Shown: piece after piece, positions 1 to 6,452 of the stretch | How positions within the stretch are numbered: position 1 is the first letter of the stretch | Layout: every line of letters begins with the position of its first letter | Assembly (NCBI GenBank): GCA_963749825.1 | Contig: CAVVOI010000013.1 | Location: 1 to 64,000, forward strand | DNA from: UBA11865 sp963749825 | Lineage (GTDB): Bacteria > Chloroflexota > Anaerolineae > Promineifilales > Promineifilaceae | Direction of reading: 5' to 3' | Length of the DNA stretch: 64,000 nt | The notes under the pieces: generated by a model | What the model saw: the letters and a program-made list of their open reading frames with translations, nothing else | Told to the model about the DNA's origin: nothing | The model's database searches: none | Program-made: the position numbers and the translations under genes

Positions 1-2
1 AT

Positions 3-80
3 GCTCAGACAGTTCATGGATTGAAAGAAGTTACCCCACATGTGGTGGAAGCGGTCAAGGGAGCGATTCAGGAAGCATGA
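3..80 (+). CDS. C-terminal tail of an upstream gene, cut by the window edge
   Basis: An open frame enters from the left edge and reads 25 codons before a TGA at 78-80; the last residues are VKGAIQEA. It is out of frame with the ATG at position 1. The piece is too short to assign a family. It runs in the same direction as the following hydrolase genes and could share their transcript, with about 100 bases between. Confidence 0.4.
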   Translation, partial: AQTVHGLKEVTPHVVEAVKGAIQEA

Positions 81-181
81 CTGTCATCCGTGCCGTTTTC
101 TGGGGAGTCAACGGCCACTAGCAAACACTGTTTTCATTTCCGCCACTCTGAAAATCGCGCCAGGGTGCCAGGAGGACGAGG

Positions 182-1036
182 ATGCTCGAATGTAAACTGG
201 AAAACCATACGATCAAATATCTGTCCTTTGGAGAGGGTAACCCTATTATCATCATGCACGGGGCAGGTCCAAATGATCACCAGTACATGCAAAGTGACTT
301 TGAGCCGCTCTTTGAAAGCAGAAAGGGTTGGCAGCGCATCTACGTCGACTTGCCTGGCCATGGGCAAACCTTGTGGCCTGAGTGGGCTACGTCATCTGAC
401 CAGATACTTGATTTGCTGTGCGATTTCATTGACCAGGTGATCCCAGGTCGGAAATTCACGCTGGCTGGCCTTTCTTGGGGCGGAGAACTTTCTTTGGGTA
501 TTGTCGGTCGCCGATCACAACGAGTAGAAGGCCTCTGTTTATCGGTACCGGCGGTAAACGTAGAAAGGTCAGCAAGAAGAATCCCTGAGGATACTATCCT
601 GGTTAAGAATCCAGATTTTGTGGCTGGGCTACAAGAAGATGAGATGTGGATCACGGAAGTTATCACCGTTCAGGATCCATTATTCCTGGAGAGACTACGC
701 CAGGAGATCTTTTCGGTTTCTCGAGCGAATGACAGGAATGGAACGAATTGGGAGATCACAGCGCAGCAATTCTCTTATGACGCCAAGAAGATTTTTCTTG
801 ATAAACCAACCTTGATTCTGACAGGAAGACAGGATGATCGAGTGGGCTATCAAGATGCCTGGGATCTGATTGAAAACTTCCCCCGGGCAACCTTCGCCGT
901 GCTCGATCGGGCAAGTCATTTTCTATCCATTGAGCAGAACGCATTGATGAAGGCACTAATCGATGAGTGGCTTGATAGGGTTGAAGAAGGCAGACACTTA
1001 TCTGGCGGCAAGGGTGTTTCTACCCCACGTATTTGA
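182..1036 (+). CDS. alpha/beta hydrolase
   Basis: A 284-residue cytoplasmic alpha/beta-hydrolase fold protein. The HG oxyanion motif (IIIMHGAGP, near residue 26) is followed by a nucleophile elbow GLSWGG with Ser98, an acid candidate in GRQDD near 218, and a catalytic His near 246 (ASHFLSIE). This is the usual Ser-Asp-His order and usual family length. The start is fixed by a GGAGG at 171-175, six bases before the ATG. A second hydrolase starts 12 bases after its stop, so the two are probably co-transcribed. The substrate cannot be read from sequence; esterase, lactonase or C-C hydrolase are all possible. Confidence 0.9.
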   Translation: MLECKLENHTIKYLSFGEGNPIIIMHGAGPNDHQYMQSDFEPLFESRKGWQRIYVDLPGHGQTLWPEWATSSDQILDLLCDFIDQVIPGRKFTLAGLSWGGELSLGIVGRRSQRVEGLCLSVPAVNVERSARRIPEDTILVKNPDFVAGLQEDEMWITEVITVQDPLFLERLRQEIFSVSRANDRNGTNWEITAQQFSYDAKKIFLDKPTLILTGRQDDRVGYQDAWDLIENFPRATFAVLDRASHFLSIEQNALMKALIDEWLDRVEEGRHLSGGKGVSTPRI

Positions 1037-1048
1037 GGAAGGAACTCG

Positions 1049-1861
1049 ATGTCATATATCAGTAACGACGGTGTGCGTATCTATTATGAAGTAGAAGGGC
1101 ACGGCCCGCCCCTCGTGTTGGCGCATGGCGCTACCGGCGACACCACCTTTTGGCGCGGCTATGGCTACACAGATCAGCTAAGCGATGATTTTACGGTCAT
1201 ACTTTTTGATGCTCGTGGCCACGGCCGCAGCGACAAACCGCATGCCATGGAAGCGTATGACTATCGGCTGATGGTTGGTGACGTTATCACTATTCTGGAT
1301 ACCTTGGGCGTCAACAAGACCCACTACTGGGGCTACTCCATGGGGGGCTATAGCGGGTTAGGGGTTGCCAAACATCATCCGGAGCGATTGCTTTCGCTAA
1401 TTGTCGGCGGAGCAGACCCGCTTCAATTGTCTGAGCGAGAGCGTGAACCATCCCCGTTGCTTGCTATCTTCCAAAAGGGTCTTGCAGGAGGTATCGATGA
1501 GGTCGTTGGGGGAATGAAGGCGCTGGCCGGTTCCATCACTCCCCAGTATGAGCAGCGGCTGCGTCAATTGGATCTAATGGCAATGGTCGCCTTGATCGAG
1601 GCGGTGCGATACAGACCCAGCTTTGGCGACGCCCTGTCTCAATTTGCCATGCCCTGCCTGCTGTACGCTGGTGAGGATGATGAAGGTCCATTTGAGAATG
1701 GGCCAAGTGGGGCCCAGAAGATATCCAACGCAAGCTTCTTCTCGCTGCCCGGAATGAACCATGTCGGCGCTAGCGCGGCGGTGGAACTCGTTTTGCCCGA
1801 AGTGCGCTCGTTCCTGTCCAGGGTTGAGGGATCGGCCATCAAAGCGCAAAGAAATCAATAG
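1049..1861 (+). CDS. alpha/beta hydrolase
   Basis: A 270-residue hydrolase of the same superfamily as its upstream neighbour but clearly a different subfamily. The N-terminus (ISNDGVRIYYEVEGHGPPLV) is typical of the MhpC/haloperoxidase-like group. Ser97 lies in GYSMGG, the acid candidate is in GEDDEG near 209-212, and the His is in GMNHVG near 238. The start follows an AGGAAGGA stretch. It is the second gene of a likely two-gene operon. After its stop, about 50 bases lead to the promoter of the first structured-RNA copy. Substrate unknown. Confidence 0.9.
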   Translation: MSYISNDGVRIYYEVEGHGPPLVLAHGATGDTTFWRGYGYTDQLSDDFTVILFDARGHGRSDKPHAMEAYDYRLMVGDVITILDTLGVNKTHYWGYSMGGYSGLGVAKHHPERLLSLIVGGADPLQLSEREREPSPLLAIFQKGLAGGIDEVVGGMKALAGSITPQYEQRLRQLDLMAMVALIEAVRYRPSFGDALSQFAMPCLLYAGEDDEGPFENGPSGAQKISNASFFSLPGMNHVGASAAVELVLPEVRSFLSRVEGSAIKAQRNQ

Positions 1862-1911
1862 ACCGAGGCTGTTATCTGCCGAGAGTAACTAAACGAGCCG
1901 TGGTGCTGTAA

Positions 1912-1939
1912 TTGACACTTAGGCTGAGGGCAGTAGAAT
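1912..1939 (+). promoter_or_regulatory. sigma70-type promoter of structured RNA copy 1
   Basis: TTGACA at 1912-1917, a 16-base spacer, and TAGAAT at 1934-1939. The same boxes and the same spacer length precede all eight full copies of the RNA repeat, while sequence further upstream is not conserved. Confidence 0.75.
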
Positions 1940-1945
1940 ACTGTT

Positions 1946-2164
1946 AAGATTAGCAATTTAGCCCTGGGAGGCTCATTTACAATAACGTTGCAGATCAGCC
2001 CTCACGGTTCTTAACATAACAGCTATTTGTTAAAGGATTCTACCACGAGTAGAATGACATCACGGTCGTGTTCCCTGTTCTGCGGGTTCACATCCGTGAA
2101 GTCACAGGTTCGAGTCTTGTCGTGCCCATATATGACACCCTGGTTTTCGGACCAGGGTGTTTTT
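1946..2164 (+). ncRNA. multi-copy structured RNA with tRNA-Val-like 3' domain, copy 1
   Basis: Start estimated 7 bases after the TAGAAT box. Hairpins follow: GGCTCATTT with AGATCAGCC, TTAACA with TGTTAA, and ATTCTAC with GTAGAAT. The tRNA-like part (2064-2128) has the loop TTCACAT, a T-arm (ACAGG, TTCGAGT, CTTGT) and the 3' acceptor strand CGTGCCC-A. The 5' acceptor partner GGTCGTG pairs imperfectly. No CCA is encoded. An intrinsic terminator ends the unit. No open reading frame fits. The family is inferred by comparing the copies within this window; I do not recognise it as a named RNA. Confidence 0.7.
2136..2164 (+). terminator. intrinsic terminator of RNA copy 1
   Basis: CACCCTGG (2136-2143) pairs perfectly with CCAGGGTG (2152-2159) around an 8-base loop, followed by five T. 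It lies 7 bases after the tRNA-like 3' end, so it fits termination of the structured RNA. Confidence 0.85.
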
Positions 2165-2299
2165 CGTTTATATGGGATATGACGATGTGGTTAGGATTCC
2201 GAAAGCGTCTCGTTGACCGCACGGATAGGAAATTGATTGACATCTAAATTAAGCATGGTACGATTAGGCTAATCATAATCTTCTTGTCTTAGGAATGCC

Positions 2300-3748
2300 A
2301 TGTTAGTTGATCGAGAACGTGAACTCAGTGAACTGAACGCGCTACTCCAATCGGCCCGGTCGAATCTTCTTGCTGTTGTCGGGCGGCGGCGGCTGGGCAA
2401 AACAACGCTCCTGGTGCATTGGGCTCAGGCGAGTGGTCATCCATACATCTATTGGGTTGGCTCGCATTTCCCTTCCGACACCCTGCTCGCTCAATTCTCA
2501 CGACAGGTTTGGCAGCATGGCAATCCGGATCGCAAAGCGCCCCGGAACTTCCGCTATGAGAGCTGGTCGGAAGCTTTCGAAGCACTGGCTGAAGCCTGTC
2601 AAGGAGAGCGGAGACACATTGTTGTCCTTGATGAGTTCCCCTACGCTATTCAATCAGAACCCGCTTTGCCGTCCGCGCTACAGAACGCCTGGGACCATCA
2701 TCTGAAATTCAGCAATATCTGCCTGGTGGTATGTGGGAGTCAGGTTGGGATGATGGAGCGCCTGCTCGGAGCTGACGCGCCACTATACGGGCGCATGCTT
2801 GGACCTTTACGCGTCCGCCCCCTGCCCTATTCAGCCACTGCTGAGTTCTTTCCTCGCTACACTGCTGAACAGCGGATAGCCACCTACGCCATATTGGGAG
2901 GCGTGCCGGCCTATCTCGAGCAGTTCACAGACGAACTAAGCATATTGCAGAATTTGCGACAGAGCCTGTTTCGCGAAACTGGGCTCTTCCGAACCGATCC
3001 AGATTATTTGATTGGCGAACAAGTGCGGGATTCGAAGGTTTACCAGGCGGTCTTGTCCGCCATCGCCTTGGGAGCCCGCAAACCAGCCGATATCGCCCTA
3101 CAAGCAGACCTGCCGCAACGCTCCGGTGTCGATCCCTATTTGGCCCAGCTTGTGGAGATGGATTACGTTCGGAGAGAGTTGCCGGCTACCGTGCCGCCCA
3201 ACAAGCGCCAGACCTCGCGCCAGAGCAGGTATGTATTGGCTGACAACTACTTGCGATTTTACTTTCGCTTTGTTCGTTCAAATCTAGCCCTGATTGCGCA
3301 ACAGCTCTACGATGAAGTGGAGAAACGAATCTCCGAACAGCTGCGGGCATTTGTCGGCCTGACTGCGTTTGAGGAGCTGAGTCGTGAGTGGCTATTGACT
3401 CAGGCTCGAGCTGGAGAGATGCCTTTTAGCGTGGAAGAGGTTGGATCTCATTGGGGCGGCGGTGTACAGGTTGACGTTGTCGCCATGAATTGGCGTGAAA
3501 AACAGATCTTACTTGGCGAATCCAAGTGGCAAGGAGAACCCATCAGAAACCGCATCGTGCGGGAGCTGATCGAAACGAAGACACCGAAGGTACTCAAACT
3601 GTTACCAGAAGAGGGTGACGGCTGGCATGTGCACTATGCTTTCTTTAGCCGAAATGGTTTCACTGACGACGCGCGAACATTGGCGAATGATCGCGGTGCC
3701 CAACTTGTGGACCTGATGCGACTCGATCAAAGCCTTCGTAATGCCTAG
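2300..3748 (+). CDS. archaeal-type ATPase with DUF234/nuclease-like C-terminus
   Basis: A 482-residue protein of the STAND-related archaeal ATPase family. The Walker A motif is GRRRLGKTT with Lys34; Walker B is IVVLDEFPY with Asp111-Glu112; a CGS sensor-like motif follows near residue 140. The middle region is a winged-helix/DUF234-like segment. Around residues 390-415, QVDVVAMN and GESKWQ form the D...ExK core of a PD-(D/E)xK nuclease-like fold, as is known for the DUF234 C-terminus. It stands alone between two structured-RNA copies, like a one-gene module. Such proteins are often found on mobile DNA; their biochemical role is poorly known. Confidence 0.85.
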   Translation: MLVDRERELSELNALLQSARSNLLAVVGRRRLGKTTLLVHWAQASGHPYIYWVGSHFPSDTLLAQFSRQVWQHGNPDRKAPRNFRYESWSEAFEALAEACQGERRHIVVLDEFPYAIQSEPALPSALQNAWDHHLKFSNICLVVCGSQVGMMERLLGADAPLYGRMLGPLRVRPLPYSATAEFFPRYTAEQRIATYAILGGVPAYLEQFTDELSILQNLRQSLFRETGLFRTDPDYLIGEQVRDSKVYQAVLSAIALGARKPADIALQADLPQRSGVDPYLAQLVEMDYVRRELPATVPPNKRQTSRQSRYVLADNYLRFYFRFVRSNLALIAQQLYDEVEKRISEQLRAFVGLTAFEELSREWLLTQARAGEMPFSVEEVGSHWGGGVQVDVVAMNWREKQILLGESKWQGEPIRNRIVRELIETKTPKVLKLLPEEGDGWHVHYAFFSRNGFTDDARTLANDRGAQLVDLMRLDQSLRNA

Positions 3749-3776
3749 AGGACGCTAATTCAAGGTCGATCTCAAA

Positions 3777-3804
3777 TTGACGGAATCAGAGATTTCGATA
3801 GACT
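3777..3804 (+). promoter_or_regulatory. promoter of structured RNA copy 2
   Basis: TTGACG at 3777-3782, 16 bases, TAGACT at 3799-3804. Slightly weaker boxes than in the other copies, but identical spacing. Confidence 0.6.
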
Positions 3805-3810
3805 GCGATT

Positions 3811-4005
3811 AGGAAACATCTTTGCATTCCATGTGATTAGGCTGATTTACAATAACGTTGCAAATCAGACCTCACGGCTTTTAACATAACAGCTAATTGT
3901 TAAAGGGTTCTACCTCGAGTAGAATGACATCACGGGCGTGATCCCCGTTGTAACGGTTCACATCCGTGAGGTCGTTGGTTCGAGTCCAATCGCGCCCACT
4001 TTTTC
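3811..4005 (+). ncRNA. multi-copy structured RNA with tRNA-Val-like 3' domain, copy 2
   Basis: One of the best-preserved copies. Hairpin CTGATTT/AAATCAG at 3842-3868; GACCTCACGG (3868-3877) is a perfect 10-base complement of CCGTGAGGTC in the anticodon-arm region. The tRNA-like part (3934-3998, 65 bases) has a 7-pair acceptor (GGGCGTG with CGCGCCC, one G-U), a 4-pair anticodon stem with loop TTCACAT (3957-3963), a 5-base variable loop and a perfect T-arm (GTTGG/CCAAT). Only 12 bases separate acceptor and anticodon stem, too few for a D-arm. T-rich tracts follow directly; there is no extra terminator hairpin. Confidence 0.75.
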
Positions 4006-4092
4006 CCCTTTTTCGTGCAAATCAGCCTCAATGTTAAATATTCTCACCAGTGGTGGTGGCTAATGACTCTCGCTCGCTTTTAAAGTTCTTGT

Positions 4093-4112
4093 CCCAACGG
4101 ATGTGAACCGTG
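4093..4112 (-). repeat. inverted copy of the tRNA-like anticodon arm
   Basis: The sequence ACGGATGTGAACCGT is the exact reverse complement of the anticodon-arm block ACGGTTCACATCCGT of RNA copy 2, about 145 bases upstream. The same inverted block occurs after copies 9 and 10, and a variant after copy 7. In those it closes a 9-pair hairpin (CACGGTTCA with TGAACCGTG); here the left hairpin arm is lost. A recombinase core site is a reasonable reading. Confidence 0.55.
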
Positions 4113-4140
4113 TTCCAGACAGTATCATGCCATCGTTAAG

Positions 4141-4353
4141 ATGCTTACTTGCCAGGAGAGTCTGGAGAGAGTCTCTGTGCACACCCTTCGCCACAGTTTC
4201 GCCAAGAATCTTGTTGATGCTGCCACGCCTTTAGACCAGGTTGCGACGCTGTTGGGTCACGAGAGTTTGGACACGACTCGGATATACACGCAGCCGAGTA
4301 AGCGAGATCTGGAACGGGCCGTACGACGTGCTGCAGGTGAGAACTTTGATTGA
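4141..4353 (+). pseudogene. tyrosine recombinase, C-terminal fragment
   Basis: Seventy residues covering the catalytic end of a tyrosine recombinase: HTLRHSF (box II His-x-x-Arg), GHESLDTTRIYTQ (second His and the nucleophile Tyr) and an LERAVRRAAG tail. The N-terminal core-binding domain and the first catalytic Arg region are absent. Nothing in the preceding 130 bases encodes them; that space holds RNA copy 2 and its inverted core. A close relative of this fragment lies at 43850-44165, also just after an RNA half-copy. A remnant rather than a working enzyme. Confidence 0.75.
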
Positions 4354-4409
4354 TGTGCGCAGCATGCACCAAAATGACATTAGTCACATGAACTGTGCAT
4401 TTGTCAGAT

Positions 4410-5866
4410 CGTAACCTGCAAAAACCTCATCCAGATAAATGAATATAAAATCTTGCTGAGTCGACGCCGATTCAGGTTCAAGATTTCGGGTTCTCTGGGT
4501 GTTTTGAAACGACATTATGCCTTTTACATGGATACAGTTGCGCATGGAATATCGTCGAGTCACCTGATGTCAAGCTGAAAATGCCCAACCATGACTGAGT
4601 GGGGTCGAGAAAGGCACTCAAAAGAGCTAAAATCTAGTTTGGATAAATCAGGGGGTTGTGAGGAACTCGATAATAATCGTTGATGATTCCTCCCAACACT
4701 TCGCGTCTACGAATTTGTCCAGTATAGGGCGTTTGTTGTTGTGGGATTGGCATCTGTTGGTTCAAGCCCTGATGGGGTCGTGCCGTTTCGTAATAGCTGA
4801 TGAAGCTTTTCAACACCCGCTGTAGGTGGGTCTCGTTCATAATCAAGAGGTGGTCTAGGCATTCTTCGCGAACCGTTCGTACCCAGCGTTCAGAATAAGC
4901 ATTCGCATTGGGTGCTCGAACCGGAGTAGGAATGACATGAATGCCTTCAGACTCGAACACATTATCAAACGTACTCGTGTATTTGCTGTCACGGTCACGA
5001 ATCAAGAACCGGAATGCGGCATCATTTTCATCTAGTTCCCACACAGCCTGTCTGGCTTGCTGGGTTACCCAGGTTGAATGAGGGTTAGTGGTAATGCCAG
5101 CCAGATGAACACGCCGCGTACCCAATTCGATGAAAAAGAAAACATACAGAGTCTTTAGCCAGAGAGTTTCAATCGTAAAGAAATCACAGGCCAAAATCTG
5201 CTCTGTGTAATGCTTCATTAGATGTCGCCAGCTAATGGATCCACCACGATTGGGTGCTGGCACAATACCATGACGGTCGAGTACATTACGAATCGTGGTT
5301 TGGGATACTTTCGTACCTAACTTGAGTAATTCACCTTCAATCTTGCCGTAACCCCAACGAGGATTCTCATTAGCCAGACGAGCAATGAGGTCTTCAATTT
5401 CCCGGCTGATTTTTGGTCGACCCCCTCTGTTTTTGTGTTCCTGAGTCCATTTGCGTCGAACCAGTTCACGATGCCATTTCAAGACGGTTGTCGGTTGGAA
5501 AATTCGCAGTGTATTTCTGAGTTGTCTGGTTGCCCGATTCGTAATCTGTTTCAACTTGTTGGTCAGGACAGCCAAGGTCATTTTTTCGGCCTGGTTTGGC
5601 TTAATAGGCGTTTTCTGCTTGCGTTCAAGAATATCGAGTTGGTGACGTAGAATCAGGATTTCCAGGTCTTTCTCTCGTTCAGACAAACGACTGGTGCCGA
5701 TAAGTTCTAGTAGCGTTGAGAAAATGTGGGTGATTATGAACCAAGCCATGTGAATTCATACCTCAAATAGAATAAGGCGTGATTTTATCCAACATCACCA
5801 ATTATGGGGTATTGAACCTCATCTTCTCGGGAAAAATCAGCTCAGATGAGGTTTTTGCAGGGTACG
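4410..5866. mobile_element. IS element with rve-type transposase, complete ends
   Basis: A 1.46-kb unit bounded by 22-base terminal inverted repeats that differ at one position; the shared inner 16 bases are CTGCAAAAACCTCATC on the left (4416-4431) and the reverse complement on the right (5845-5860). It contains one transposase gene on the minus strand. The right end sits directly against a remnant of an ester cyclase gene, so it probably inserted there. A convincing target duplication was not seen. Confidence 0.75.
4634..5749 (-). CDS. DDE (rve integrase-core) transposase
   Basis: A 371-residue transposase. An N-terminal helical/HTH region (to about residue 110) is followed by RPKISREIEDLIARLANENP, typical of an IS3/IS481-like second helix-turn-helix. 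The integrase core has Asp189 (ACDFFTIE), Asp252 or 254 (IRDRDSKY) and Glu287 (NAYSERWV), giving a complete DDE set. The C-terminus carries YYETARPHQGLNQ, the usual end of rve transposases. The frame is intact, so it may be active. Assignment between the IS3-like and IS481-like groups is uncertain. It lies between terminal inverted repeats. Confidence 0.88.
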   Translation of the reverse strand: MAWFIITHIFSTLLELIGTSRLSEREKDLEILILRHQLDILERKQKTPIKPNQAEKMTLAVLTNKLKQITNRATRQLRNTLRIFQPTTVLKWHRELVRRKWTQEHKNRGGRPKISREIEDLIARLANENPRWGYGKIEGELLKLGTKVSQTTIRNVLDRHGIVPAPNRGGSISWRHLMKHYTEQILACDFFTIETLWLKTLYVFFFIELGTRRVHLAGITTNPHSTWVTQQARQAVWELDENDAAFRFLIRDRDSKYTSTFDNVFESEGIHVIPTPVRAPNANAYSERWVRTVREECLDHLLIMNETHLQRVLKSFISYYETARPHQGLNQQMPIPQQQTPYTGQIRRREVLGGIINDYYRVPHNPLIYPN

Positions 5867-5867
5867 G

Positions 5868-5942
5868 GATATTTTCCGTGTTGAAGATGGCAGATTCGTT
5901 GAACAGTGGGGCGGTCCGGACATCTATGATTTGTTACAGTAG
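5868..5942 (+). pseudogene. SnoaL-like ester cyclase, C-terminal remnant
   Basis: Directly after the IS right end, one frame reads 24 codons to a TAG: DIFRVEDGRFVEQWGGPD and a short IYDLLQ end. This matches the closing strands of SnoaL-type ester cyclases (inner DIFRV, then EHWG/EQWGG). The rest of the gene is not found on the left side of the IS. Likely a gene cut by IS insertion and later deletion. Confidence 0.6.
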
Positions 5943-5981
5943 TTAGAAGGCGAATGAACGAGTCAGAGACTGTGTTGAGAA

Positions 5982-6009
5982 TTGACGTATGGTTTTGTGG
6001 TTGTAGAAT
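5982..6009 (+). promoter_or_regulatory. promoter of structured RNA copy 3
   Basis: TTGACG at 5982-5987, 16 bases, TAGAAT at 6004-6009. Confidence 0.7.
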
Positions 6010-6015
6010 ATCGAC

Positions 6016-6229
6016 AAGAAACACCTACTTTGCCCTAAGAGGCTCATCTACAATATCGTTGCAAATCAGACCCCACGGTTCCTTTCAAAAACGCCCTTTG
6101 TTAAAGGATTCTACCACGAGTAGAATGGCATGAACGGCTTGGCCTCTGTTTTTACGGTTCACATCCGTGAGGTACTGAGCGGGGCTCAGTCTTGGGGTTG
6201 GAGTCTGTTCGCGCCCATTTTCTCTTTTT
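6016..6229 (+). ncRNA. multi-copy structured RNA with tRNA-Val-like 3' domain, copy 3
   Basis: A diverged copy. The upstream block (GGCTCATCTACAATATCG, CCCCACGG, TTCTACCACGAGTAGAA) and the anticodon arm (TACGG, TTCACAT, CCGTG) are kept, but the 5' acceptor strand no longer matches the 3' CGCGCCC-A. An extra hairpin (ACTGAGC with GCTCAGT) is inserted between the anticodon arm and the T-arm, like a long variable arm. It ends in T-rich sequence. Confidence 0.6.
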
Positions 6230-6452
6230 GGATCGCGTCAGCCCCAGTCTCACTTGCTGGTGCTGTCTACTAGAAAGGCAAAGACTGATCCGCAGGCAGG
6301 GGAGTAGTCATACGGGCTCTCGGCTCACATCAAAGTAGCTTCCCATGTAAATCGTCAACTTTGAAGAACCCCACGAGTGGCCGGCACCATAGACCCCCAA
6401 ATCACATACTCCACCCCTTCAACTTTATCCCGTCATCATGTATGATTATCAT

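Noticed and set aside
1946..2128. Group I intron or tmRNA
   Set aside because: No recognisable group I core or conserved P7, and no tag reading frame or Ala-type acceptor as in tmRNA. I cannot exclude an unknown relative.
3934..3998. Calling the repeat 3' ends as ordinary tRNA-Val genes
   Set aside because: There is no D-arm, no room for one, and several copies lack a matching 5' acceptor strand; the upstream hairpins and promoter are constant parts of the unit.
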